A program made the translations under genes and the position numbers. Of a stretch of 17,295 bases of DNA, positions 1 to 9,666 are shown one piece after another. The stretch lies in contig JAEPRB010000494.1 in the NCBI GenBank assembly GCA_016758965.1, forward strand, positions 1 through 17,295. Direction: 5' to 3'. This DNA is from Circinella minor. Lineage: Eukaryota; Mucoromycota; Mucoromycetes; Mucorales; Lichtheimiaceae. The notes under the pieces were generated by a model, which did not search any database, was not told where the DNA came from, and was given only the letters and a program-made list of their open reading frames with translations. How positions within the stretch are numbered: position 1 is the first letter of the stretch; every line of letters starts with the position of its first letter.

Positions 1-104
1 GGGCTCGTCTATTTGCACCCCCCCTCTTCCACATAAAAAAAAAATCTTGCACCCCCCCTCCCAGGTCCGGCCCGGGATTCACCCCCCCTCTGCAAAAATA
101 AAAA
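1..104 (+). repeat. Left terminal inverted repeat of the MULE
   Basis: This matches the reverse complement of 3600-3670 over its whole length, apart from an extra module of about 34 bp. The core GGTCCGGCCCGGGATTC is identical in both ends and is followed by a C7 run and TCTGCA. The segment GCACCCCCCCTC occurs twice here (15-26 and 49-60), separated by an A-rich spacer, but once at the right end. That points to an internal duplication in the left repeat. Confidence 0.92.
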
Positions 105-234
105 GGTCTTTTTGAAAATAATTTACGCACTGGTTTTTTTCTTATTTATATCTTATATGGAACCAAGAAAGGAAAGGTGAAACAGGAAAAGAGAAGAAAG
201 AGACAGTACAAAAAAAAATAGTTGAGAAAAATAA

Positions 235-3200
235 TTAATTAGTTAAATCGAGTGTTTCGGGATCAGAAGAACAAATAGATTGAACATCAGCATCGCCAGG
301 AAGGGAGACCTCACTATAAATTCGGATGGATCGATCGAACACATCTTTGAATAATGGGTACCACGGATCAACAGTTAATACCTCTCTTTTTCTTCCTCGG
401 TTTTCATAATAGAGTTCGGGCCATTGAATACACGCGTCATGTTTGATTTTTACAAGAATAATATGAGCATGATGAAGATGCAGTGCTATTGGATGTGTGC
501 GCTTTGATTCGAATGGGGTAAGTTGGAGAGGAAAAAATGTATTGGATTCAAAGCCGTAGAATGCGATTGGAGCTTTGAATGTGTCAGAAGCAATCTGAGC
601 ACATTCGGGAACGCAAAACCATTCATTGCTATGTGGATTGAGGATCCCTTTAATACGATGTTGATCATAACTTTTATAGATACCGTTAATGTTTGTCAAA
701 TAATGTCTTAGCATTGCATCTTTTATATCAACATATTTTCTTTCGTCACCAAATAATTCAACTGCCAATGCTCTAAATCCACAGTTTCCATCTCCAATTG
801 GGTCATACACTTCGTCTACTTCAAGGTGAGGGATCAGGTTATTGGTTACCATATTTATATTTGGCACAATGCTGGTTTTACGAGGTGGAGTAGTGGATGA
901 TGGTGATAATGAGTTTAATTGTAAGTTATCTGTGGGTTTACACTTTCCCTTCCTATAATTTAATTAATTATGTATTAGATAACATGTTAAATAGTATCAA
1001 TTATTAGAAATAAATAAATACCAAATTTCAGCAGATTTACGACCAAAACTAGTTTTTGCTTTTTTTTTACTTTCTTGTTCCTGATATTCTAAAGCAATTA
1101 AGTCACGTTTTTTGTGTTTTTCTTGATCTTTGCCTCTGCCTTTCTTTGGAGCATTTTTTGGCTGCTGCAAGTCTTCAAGATCCACAAAAAGATCATCATT
1201 GATTGCCTGCAAGCGTTGTAGCAAAGTTTTACGTTGTTTTTGATCAGTATATTTGTGAAGCAAGGTGTTAATACGTGCGAGTTCATCATTAATTTGGTCT
1301 TCAACATTAGGTGGAATATACGATTCTGTTATTGCAAGAACATTATCCACATCATTCGTATTCGTATTTTCTACATAATTTAATTGAAATATAATTCTCA
1401 ATATCAATATCCTAAAAGGTGTTATGGTTAAAATTACCTTCAGGTGCAGTTGTTTCTGGGTAAAGATGCCAACGTCTAGGAATCAAACTTAACGGAATTG
1501 CTCCGGTGGTGGGTAGCATATGACAACATGGGATATTGTAATGAGCTTTAATAGCACATCTACAAATATTTGTTTTCAAAATATTTCGGTGCTTAAGCTC
1601 ATCACGGATGGCATAGAATGCAAATTTGGATATATTACGCTCCAAATTTACTAAGCGTTCTTTTTGAGATTCAGGAATATGGGGATTAACAGTGAAGTAT
1701 TCTTTATCATGCTGCTGTTTCCATGCTACGTTCTATTGTTGGGTTACAGAAGAAATATACGTAAGTAATATGTATGAGTAGATCGTGTTTAGGTTTTATA
1801 CATACTTTCAATCTATAGTGTTCATCGATTTGCTCAAAAACAGAGAATAAATTTCCACTTGATGATTGAATTGACCTTTTTAGATCAGCATGAGATCCTT
1901 CAACACGATTTGTGCTGTTATTGCCAAAATGAACTATATTTGCAATATCCCGTCCAACCCATTTTTCACGGAATTCTAGTTTTCTATTTTGTTTTATTCA
2001 ATGTATAAAGAGTCAGTTAATTATTGTAACTAATAAATATATTCTATTATGGTTTACTTACTCTTTTAAATATTTGATAACTTCAGCTGGATTTTTAGCT
2101 TTTTGGGCTATTTCATTATACTTGGCCAATGCTTTAGACTCAAACTTTTCATCTGGAATTACACACATATCTTCAAGTTCGTCCTGATATTGGTCAGTCA
2201 TTAAAAAGTTAACTGCTTTTTCAAGCTCCTGGTAATCATCCTTGACATCAAAATGTTTTTGCAGTTTTGTCTTGAAATTACGACGTAGGTGGATTTTACA
2301 TAACAATTTTTTTGAGTTCGGAAAAACTTTATCCAAGGCTTTTATCAAAGCACCTTCACTATCTGTGATAAAGGTTTTCGGAGATGCAGACTGATTTGAT
2401 GGCCAAACAATATTTTGGAGACGTTGAATAACCCATTCGTAAGTTTCATTTGTTTCTTGAGATACCCATCCACCAGCAATGCAAAATGTTTTTAAATGTG
2501 GATAACCAATATTACCAGTGCCAACAATATTCACAAAAGGTAAACGATGCTTATTTGTCTTATACGTCGCATCCAAAACAACAATCTCAGGGAACTTGCG
2601 AGCTAAAGCAATAGCCGAATTATGCGCAAAAAAAAGAGAAAGTAAAAACCGCTTTTCCCCTTCTTTCTTTGACTGAAAGTCTACTTCATACCCTTTCTCT
2701 TCTAATTTTTTGATCAAATTGAACATCGTATGTTGTGGATCATTGTTAAATATGGTTTGACGTAAGTTTGATACTTTTTTTGGATTAATGATCTTGCCTT
2801 TACTGGCAAGGAATGACAAGATCGAGTTATTTGTTGCATGACTTTTGATCATGCTTATGACAATGGCTTCTTCTTCTGTGTCAAGACAGCGCGCCATGGA
2901 GTATGATGAAATTTCTTGTGCAAATTTATGATTATGCTCTCCATCAAAGAACGACACAATACGCCATTGCTGACTATGTACATTCAATGGTCGAAGAACC
3001 ATATTAAAAGGACATCCAAAACGCTGTGAGGTCACTTCTCGGTGTTTCATTCCTGTTGAATCCATATGTCTAAGAACTTCACCATTATCGTTGGCAACAA
3101 ATTTTTTTGGCTTTGAGTATTTTTGTTCATATTCATGAACGTCGTTATTGGCAGGTTTACCGTAATGTTTGCAACCAAGAACCATTTTTCTTTTTTTACT

Positions 3201-3335
3201 TGAAAGATCGCTTCTGGCTGTGTATAGCGCGATTCCATTTTTTTTACCCCATTTAAAACAAGCATCTCTGGCAGCATTATAATCGTCCCATGTTTCTTGG
3301 AGTTCATTAGGAATTGAGTTAGAAGATTTCGACAT
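235..3335 (-). CDS. MULE transposase fused to OTU cysteine protease (five exons, 937 aa)
   Basis: Exons 3335-2062, 1983-1806, 1732-1438, 1370-1022 and 952-235 join in phase across introns of 78, 73, 67 and 69 bp, all GT-AG with donors such as GTAAGT and GTATGT. Domains in order: a FAR1/WRKY-GCM1-like zinc finger (C55, C108, H134, H136); a MULE DDE core with D255 (VVLDATYK), D325 (FITDSEGA), a CxxH at C346/H349 and E453 (TNRVEGSH, after the first intron); a SWIM finger CxC...CxH (C541, C543, C553, H555); a helical and Lys-rich linker (about 584-699, likely nuclear localisation); and an OTU domain (about 745-870) with DGNC at 753-756 and a probable catalytic His at 862. The transposase should bind the terminal repeats and cut the element out. 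The OTU part resembles deubiquitinases; its role here is unknown. The ATG at 3335 is chosen because it opens the first exon just ahead of the zinc finger. No lesion is seen. Confidence 0.9.
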
Positions 3336-3599
3336 TAGTATGAATGACAGTTTTTTTTAAAAAGAAGATATTTTTTCTGCAAGAGAAGTATTATATAATG
3401 TATTCATATTTCTCTTTATATATATATATGACTTATATTACAGCATGGTAGATCGCCGTTAATATTGTCCTTATTCATATCATTTTGCTGCTATTTACTT
3501 TCTATGTATGCTATCATATACGACATATCTACGTTTTAGTATATAAATTTTCATTTGGTGATAATTAATTAAAAACCGTTTGCATTGATTAAATTCAAC
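3336..3599 (-). promoter_or_regulatory. AT-rich 5' leader/promoter region of the MULE transposase
   Basis: This stretch between the right terminal repeat and the ATG has no gene. It is very AT-rich and holds a TA-alternating run (about 3418-3428), roughly 85 bp upstream of the start codon, which could act as a TATA element. That is inferred from position and composition only. Confidence 0.35.
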
Positions 3600-3670
3600 T
3601 TTTTATTTATGCAGAGGGGGGGTGAATCCCGGGCCGGACCTGAGAGGGGGGGGTGCAAATAGACAAGCCC
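3600..3670 (-). repeat. Right terminal inverted repeat of the MULE
   Basis: Reverse complement of the left repeat: it reads outward as GGGCTTGTCTATTTGCA, a C8 run, the shared GGTCCGGCCCGGGATTC core, a C7 run and TCTGCA. It is about 71 bp long and lacks the duplicated C-rich module of the left end. One C/T difference lies in the first ten bases. It sits about 265 bp upstream of the transposase start codon, so it may contribute to the element's promoter. Confidence 0.92.
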
Positions 3671-3858
3671 TTTCTTTATGTCTTTTGTTTGTTTGTTTGA
3701 AATTATGCTTGAATACAGTGTTGTTTTATGGGAAGCCTCTTCCAAAGTGTTATTTAACGTATTGAATAATCGATTATGCATAGCCCATTATCGTGAGAAT
3801 ATTATGAGCGTTGGTAGATGAGTGCTGAAGAGGTAATTAGGTTACTGGTTGTATTATT

Positions 3859-4155
3859 CTAGTTGAACGTGTAAGGGTATATAGGTTCAACGTGTGTGCG
3901 TTCACCATCTGTGCTATCAACATTTGCATTTTCTGTGGTAGATTCATCACAGATGGCCTTTGTCCGCTCGTTTTTGAGTGTAAAAAATATGTACTGACGA
4001 TTTTCTAACCCGCTACGCAGGATACATGATCTTGCTTTAATTACTACCGAAAGGTGAACACTTTCATAATGAGGGAGTAGACTATTAAAACTGATCTTGT
4101 TAAACTCGTTTTGCACCAAGAGAATAACAAGCCAACAAGTTTCGAGTTTTAGCAA
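3859..4155 (-). CDS. Orphan reading frame or terminal exon, unknown
   Basis: A 98-codon minus-strand frame. Its composition is protein-like in the C-terminal two thirds, for example HYESVHLSVV, LENRQYIFFTLKNERTK and the acidic end STDGERTHVEPIYPYTFN. I recognise no family. The first residues look non-coding, so it may be a 3'-terminal exon with an acceptor inside the frame. It could be the last exon of the decayed gene at 4435-5727 on the same strand, but no splice path was found through 4156-4434, which otherwise shows nothing. It could also be a chance frame. Confidence 0.22.
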   Translation of the reverse strand: MLKLETCWLVILLVQNEFNKISFNSLLPHYESVHLSVVIKARSCILRSGLENRQYIFFTLKNERTKAICDESTTENANVDSTDGERTHVEPIYPYTFN

Positions 4156-4434
4156 GTTAATAAGCTTTCACACGGTTTAATAAGTTTTAATATATGGATT
4201 ATGGCCTTCCATTTTGTTTGTATTGACCTCAATCCATGTTATTACACATTCGTATGAAAAACACCAATTTTAAACACCCATTAATATCAGCCAAGATTTT
4301 GTATTTATTAATTTGATTTAAACTATTTTAACATCTAGCGCTACTATGTATAATACATGTATCATATTTAATTGTAAAAGCAATATAATTGTTGGTTGTA
4401 AATTATACTATTGATAGTATACTGTCTGTTTACT

Positions 4435-5727
4435 ACCCATATCTTTTTCTAATCCTTTTTGATGTTCGTCGTGTTGAAGTTGAAACTTCAAGAACTCATT
4501 TCTCAATAATAAAGCTATTGTTTGGATCGCAATTCTCTTGATTGTTCAAACTATTATTTTTAAAGTCGTAGTTTGTCTAACCTCCCGCTATCTCGAGCTC
4601 CTACTCTACCTTCCATTCTTCTTGCTACTTTTCCACCGGATGATCTGGTTGCTGCTGCTTGTACAATAACGTCAATATTATTTCTTCTTTCATATCATGC
4701 GACTAATTGTCGTATTCCACAGTTGCTTCATCGTATACAACACTGTCATCTAAATTGTTATCACATGATTCTTCCGTCAAAGAAGCACTTCAACCTTCAT
4801 CAGCAAAAATTCTGGAGTTTGTTCTTATACTTCGTTGTGTTTCAAATCGTGTAGTTGCTATGACATATTGCATGGAGTATTCTGAAAGTCGGCCAATTAT
4901 CTATAGGAGTAACATCAGTGACAAACTAATGCCCATACCTTTATTTGTAATAAAGCTTGTATTTTTGTCTTTTAATAGCTATACTTGCTCTACCTCTGCC
5001 ATCTGATACTACTGGCTCTACAAACTCTGTATTAGTAATACTGCTTGTGGATTTCCGATGAAAATACCTAAGTTATTAGGACTATTTACAATATCATTTC
5101 ACTGATATTTATAATTTACCAACCAAATTCATTTTAAAGATAACCTACTTTCGTTGTGACTGATAAGATCTTGTAGACATTCCTTGCGTTACTATAGAAG
5201 GTAAAGAAGAGGACAGCGCAAACCTTGTGCCTTCATTTTCATTTTGCGAGCCGTGCTTGTATCTTCATCCAGATGCAACAAAGCTCTTTTAACCAGAATG
5301 CAAACAATAATGTGCAGTCCACAACCCATCACGCAATGATAAATCAAGATGCAAAACCTCCTTTGCTTTAGCTTCATAAACTTCTACTGCTCGTAATCTG
5401 ATAGTTTGAGATATTTGTCCATTTGTTGTTGTTGCTGGTAACCTCGCTGTTTAAGACGATCTTCCATAACCCCTCCCGAACTACCCGCATCAAGTACGTC
5501 GTCAAATCATTTCGGACACTCAAGGTCCCCATCAAGAACGTGAAAAAAATATGCTGTCCAGATGGTCGTTGTTGATGTTTGAGACCACGTACTTGCTTCC
5601 ATTAATCGTAACTTATGGTTTGTGACAGAATCATTGTATTTGTATCATGGTCTTTCTTCATCATTTGTTTCGTTGAAATCCACCAGAAATGATAATTTCG
5701 TTGTTCTTCACTTTCTTCATTAGACAT
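4435..5727 (-). pseudogene. Decayed spliced gene of unknown family
   Basis: Minus-strand coding traces run through the whole interval but shift frame and carry stops. A start ATG at 5727 gives MSNEESEEQRN. A second frame reads VDFNETNDEERP, then (after a stop) LRLMEASTWSQT and FFHVLDGDLECPK. A third holds LPATTNGQISQTIRLRAVEV, SLRDGLWTAHYCLHSG and SIVTQGMSTRSYQSQR, with two in-frame stops. A GT-AG intron at 5148-5068 joins that last exon in phase to one reading YFHRKSTSS...SDGRGRASIAIKRQKY. Further traces are rich in Arg and Lys: GGKVARRMEGRVGARDSGR (about 4580-4640) and STRRTSKRIRKRYG (about 4437-4480). It is probably a mutated transposon or multicopy gene. The preserved intron argues against retrocopying. 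I do not recognise the family. Confidence 0.5.
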
Positions 5728-5748
5728 GTTTATTGCTTTTTTTTTTGT

Positions 5749-5907
5749 ATGGAGAACAAAGAGGCCTTAATCACACTTTGGGAATTCGTTGTTGAAAGAG
5801 TAAAAAAAAAAGACTTTGCAGTATTGTACTATATTGCTCCGCTCATTTTTCGGGTTCTCACCGAATCCTGTTACTTAGCAACAGGTAATAGTTTAGATTC
5901 ACTTTAA
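5749..5907 (+). CDS. Candidate small first exon, weak
   Basis: ATG at 5749 opens a 52-codon plus-strand frame starting MENKEALITLWEFVV and continuing with VLYYIAPLIFRVLTE, a mixed amphipathic and hydrophobic composition that looks protein-like. A good donor (ACAG|GTAATA) lies at 5885, so the frame could be a first exon. No matching downstream exon was found. Its ATG is only about 20 bp from the divergent ATG of the decayed minus-strand gene, which leaves little room for two promoters. It may be chance. Confidence 0.18.
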   Translation: MENKEALITLWEFVVERVKKKDFAVLYYIAPLIFRVLTESCYLATGNSLDSL

Positions 5908-6261
5908 TCATCAGATAGTACGTGTTTTCATGATTTTTTCTCCTCATGTACGTACAAAAAAAAGAAAAAATTATTAGTAAGATAATAATGGATACACTAT
6001 ATAGTGTTTGTATGAAAATATGAAATTGTTATCTTTCACGATTTGAAAAGACGAGACTGAAACCTGTTTACGCGTAAGATGGTAGCATATACCTATTGCA
6101 TTCAAAAAAAGCCGGTTTCACAAGCAATATACTCATTATAATGAGCTGTGTCTGTGAGTGAAAAAACGTGTTCAGCCGTTATTAAGAAGCTTTCTTTGGT
6201 GATGATCAAATAAAAATTTATTTAACGATAGGGTTTTGGGGTCCAAGACAGATTAAGCAGG
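5908..6261. other. Intergenic, no gene seen
   Basis: AT-rich sequence with A and T runs and stops in all frames. I saw no domain, RNA gene or clear repeat. Confidence 0.6.
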
Positions 6262-6866
6262 AAAATATCGTTATATCGAGCGAGCAAATAAGGTCTTTAT
6301 TTTTTAAAAAAGGAAATAATACTAGTTTGTTAGATTTTTCGACCTTCTAAGTTTAGTTTTCAAACTTTTTGTTAAGCAGTTTAATAATCTGAACATCAAA
6401 TTTATCTTCAGGCGTTGCCTTTACTAAAAACAAATCAACGTTATTTTGCTTCTGCTTCTTTCTTATAAAAATCAGTTTTCTTTTTGCTTATTACTATGCA
6501 AATCCAACTTGTTCTTTGTCATTTAGCATAGCTTTACAAACAATAGACAGTTTTTGATGCTTATTATAGTATGGTAATCGTATTTTTTTCTTCTGGGGCA
6601 TCAGGATTTATTATATATGATAATGTGGTTCTAATTTAATTAGAACTAATATGACAAGACATATTTAATAATAAAAAAACTATGCAAAGAGAAAAAATAA
6701 TCAATATATTATTATAGTTTATTTATAGTATGAACAATATAAAGTTCTAGAGCTTTCTTCTTTTTGCAAGACATATAGATACAAGTAAGGCCCAAATACA
6801 TATGAATGACATTTTATCCGATCATTATAACCAGATCAAGAATTCGATATACGTAACGATATACTT
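6262..6866 (-). mobile_element. Possible pogo/Tigger-like DNA transposon remnant
   Basis: Imperfect inverted repeats flank this piece. The left end carries AAAATATCGTTATATCGA (about 6263-6280). The right end, read on the minus strand, carries AAAAGTATATCGTTACG followed by TATATCGAATTC (about 6842-6865). Such ATATCG/CGAA-containing ends recall pogo/Tigger/Fot1-type termini. Between them, on the minus strand, lies a short frame starting MPQKKKIRLPYYNKHQKL, compatible in style with the N-terminal helix-turn-helix of pogo-type transposases. At about 600 bp it could only be an internally deleted copy. Both the repeat match and the family assignment are weak. Confidence 0.28.
6353..6601 (-). pseudogene. 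Short broken reading frame, possibly transposase N-terminus
   Basis: ATG at 6601 starts 35 codons (MPQKKKIRLPYYNKHQ..., basic). Three consecutive stops TAG TAA TAA follow at about 6496-6488. The same frame then stays open for more than 40 codons, rich in Lys and Gln, with KATPEDKFDVQIIKLLNKKF before a TAA at 6355-6353. Staying in one frame on both sides of the triple stop suggests a single ancestral frame. Function is unknown; a pogo-like transposase start is one guess. Confidence 0.27.
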
Positions 6867-6953
6867 TTGGTCTGACGGGGTGTATAGTTATATCAAGCGA
6901 ACAGCACATTGATTATACTTAGATTAAATAATAATAAAGAAATAATCTCCATA

Positions 6954-9624
6954 TTACTTCTTTGATCCACCATTATTCCTTGTATTTCCATTTTTGTCCT
7001 GCTTGTCAATAACACGTTTCTTTTCTTTTTGAAAATTTCCGTCTGATCCTTGAATTACCCGGTTTGATGCCACTCGTTTTGACGATGATTTGTGAGCTTT
7101 TCTTCTTTCAATGCACTTATTGATATCTTTGTTCATATCAACAATAATTTCTAAAACAGACTTTAATTAGTTTTTTACTTATATTATAATATATTGGATG
7201 CTAAAAGCTAAATGTATTACCTTTATCTGCCATAGATTTTGCATAGTAATACCAAGGCAAGAGATTTCAAATGGCTTATTGGGAAGACGAAAATCAGATA
7301 ATTGAACCATCGCATAAATATGTTTGGCCTTTATGTTCATTCGATGAGTACGACATAAATATCCTTCTACTATTAATCCACATACACACGGTTCACGAAC
7401 ACCTAATTTCACCAATTCATTCAACATATTCTTCATCATTCCAACTAACTTATACAAATCTGAAATACTGGAGCCGGGTCTTTTTGCTTCCACAACAAAC
7501 AAATCAAACTCATAGTCTGATACGTGATGAAATACAGCAAAATTAGTATTTCTTGTTGATTCTAAAGCCGAATTTGTCCGTTAAATGATACATTATTGTT
7601 TGTTATTAATTAGATGTTGATCATAGTAATTGATAAAACGGAGAGAAATATAATTACCATTTATGACCCAATTATTTACAATTGTCAACAAAGAGAGCAT
7701 GTAAGGGGGTATGAAGATAAGTATGAACCAAAATATCTTCTATTATATCATTTTCATTCTACGTTTTAACACCCACGTAAACATTTAGTACATACACAAA
7801 TGAGTACATAAAATCATTTTATTTCTTGATTGACATTCCTTGGTATGTATTGATTAATAAACGTAAGTCCCAAACATCAAGATTTTTACGCTGTCGTAAC
7901 TATATTTAATTTTATTAATAAGTGTCAGTAACAAAAACAGTAAGGAAATGACTATAACGATAAAAAGAACAATCATAGTAATAAAAATTACAGTACCTCT
8001 ACAACTTTATTGCACCACAGACTAACGTATGGGGGGATTGTAGGACGCAGCCAATCCCCATCAAGAACAACACATCGATCACCTAATACACGATCGCTGT
8101 TATCAAACAAGACAAATATCAAGCTCCTGAGGTAGTGTTAGCAATTATAAATGTGCACACATTTACCCCTTTAACGTTTTTTTAATACTTTCCTTTGACT
8201 TCAACTTTTTTTTCTCTCATTTATAACCATAGTCCCTCCCAAGAAAAAAAAACAATTTACCTGCATTTCGCAGCATTCATATAACGATATTCGGTAGCAT
8301 GACCAGCAGTAGAATCGTACCAAGGCTCAGCAGAAATAGTAGGTTTAGTATAGATAGGGTGTAAACGATCAGTGTGAATCCATGGACCATACACTGCGCG
8401 AAGAGTGAGGTATCAAACTATTTTGAAGAAGTATGATAATTGTCTAGATACCGTTAGGCGATCATTGACGAAATAAATAAGCTGCACGATTTAAAACTTT
8501 CACAAGAATGATACTTGTTCGATTCGTCGTTGTTCTCTTGGATGGATTTTTTTTTGGTAGCTTTAAGTAGAACAGAACGATTTTCTACAGTTATTGGATG
8601 ATACCATTCTAGATTAATTCATATTAAATAATAATACGTAATAATTAGTTAATAACCTTAACAAATAGTAACGACAATAACTTTTATACTTTGTTTTAAT
8701 ACCTGTTCTTCTTTCTTCATCTTTTGTACACTTAATACTTCAACAGGATATGTAATTTTATATTTGCTACCAGGTGATAGCTCAATACTTTCAGATGATA
8801 CGTCGTTTTTGGTCAGTGACACTTCGCTGCTACTGACACTCACTACATCATCCTTTTCACTATGTGGATGATAAAATAGTTGAATGGATATGAATAAAGA
8901 AGAACCATAACAGTAAGTGTACCAAATGAAATTAGACTATAAGAAAGTCAAATCTATTACCGATCAATAACCTCTCGAATTGCTTGATTAGCAACAGGTG
9001 CCATTGCAGTTGCAGCTTTTATACTCTTTAAACAATGTTTATTAAGAGGTTCTGCCTATATAGATATTCAATAAACAATTATTATTGTCCTTATCATAGT
9101 TATTTTATCATTTACTTTTTTATTTTTGCATTTATTTTATCATCATTATATCTATATTTACCAATAAGCATATTTCTTGCCAAATAGCTGGTTGGGAGTC
9201 TGGAGCAGGTACTAAAAATGTATTTGATAATATTCGTCAGTTTCTTTAATTTTTTTAGAAAAAGGAGGGCTTAAAAAGTTTATGAGACTGTTCTACCTAC
9301 TTGGTCTTGATATCAGGTCGCAAAACACCTAATATCTTTAAGACCCACCTGCTCCATATACTGTCCAATTTGTAGATTTACTTTAAAGACTTGAACTTGA
9401 ATCCCAAGGCGAAGGCTTTTGGTGTAGGGATTAGTGTTCCCTTACAAAAGTCGATAACTCTACTTTTAACAGTAAGTATAAAAAAAGATAAAAATTTAAT
9501 GTTTATCCTCTTTATATATAAATCTTTTTTCTTTGTGAGTCCTCCCGATTACTTGTTAAATACCCTGGTAACCTGGATAAATTCCTTCTTCTTCCGTGAT
9601 TGTTGGAGAAGGCTCGTCTGCCAT
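6954..9624 (-). pseudogene. Multi-exon gene remnant with PD-(D/E)XK-like C-terminal region
   Basis: About 13 exons can be traced: 9624-9564 (MADEPSP...), 9462-9349, 9328-9301, 9211-9162, 9055-8961, 8859-8703, 8608-8515, 8393-8261, 8126-7997, 7899 to about 7845, 7758-7658, 7578-7221 and 7160-6954 (ends GGSKK*). Several neighbours join exactly in phase, including 9349 through 8703, and 8261 to 7997. Readable pieces include QVFCDLISRPIPAPDSQPA, VLGDRCVVLDGDWLRPTIPP and DYEFDLFVVEAKRPGSS. The VEAKRP (Glu-x-Lys) on a hydrophobic strand, followed by a helical region and CVCGLIVEGY, resembles restriction-endonuclease-fold proteins common in Mucorales; that is inference from memory. Lesions: TAA in exon 7758-7658, a CG in place of AG before 7578, a one-base frameshift near 9405, phase mismatch around 8608-8515, and no good donor after 7899. 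The tail is strongly basic. Introns remain, so it is not a retrocopy. Confidence 0.62.
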
Positions 9625-9631
9625 TATTAAA

Positions 9632-9666
9632 AAAAAAGAGCTCCAGAAACAAAGGAGCTCTTTTTT
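9632..9666. other. Perfect hairpin resembling a rho-independent terminator
   Basis: A 13-bp perfect stem, AAAAAAGAGCTCC at 9632-9644 and its complement at 9654-9666, encloses a 9-nt loop (AGAAACAAA). Read in either direction it is a GC-containing stem followed by a T run, the layout of a bidirectional bacterial terminator. It lies 8 bp upstream of the ATG of the decayed gene at 6954-9624, where a fungal 5' UTR would be expected. Confidence 0.6.

Larger units (their letters stand above)
1..3670 (-). mobile_element. Mutator-like DNA transposon (MULE) with OTU domain, apparently complete
   Basis: The element is bounded by long terminal inverted repeats that begin GGGCTCGTC at the left and read GGGCTTGTC on the opposite strand at the right. 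Between them lies one minus-strand gene that joins over four introns into an uninterrupted transposase. Intact reading frame, intact splice sites and closely matching repeats suggest a recently active, autonomous copy. MULEs normally make 8-11 bp target duplications. The right flank after 3670 starts tttctttat, but the left flank lies outside the window, so the duplication cannot be checked. The left end coincides with the first base of the window, so a few terminal bases could be missing. Confidence 0.88.

Noticed and set aside
486..711. Short frames on both strands across the OTU exon
   Set aside because: They are shadows of the OTU coding frame, which joins in phase with the upstream exons and carries the conserved motifs.
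1098..1307. 69-codon minus-strand frame
   Set aside because: Out of frame with the linker exon of the transposase, which fits the splice phases.
3047..3307. 86-codon minus-strand frame
   Set aside because: Overlaps the zinc-finger part of transposase exon 1 in another frame and lacks domain features.
3569..3781. Frame crossing the right terminal repeat
   Set aside because: Runs through the inverted repeat and flank; no protein-like composition.
4573..5006. Two overlapping plus-strand frames
   Set aside because: They are antisense to the decayed minus-strand gene, whose frames and intron look more genuine.
7271..7546. 91-codon plus-strand frame
   Set aside because: Antisense to the best-preserved exon of the minus-strand remnant with the VEAKRP motif.
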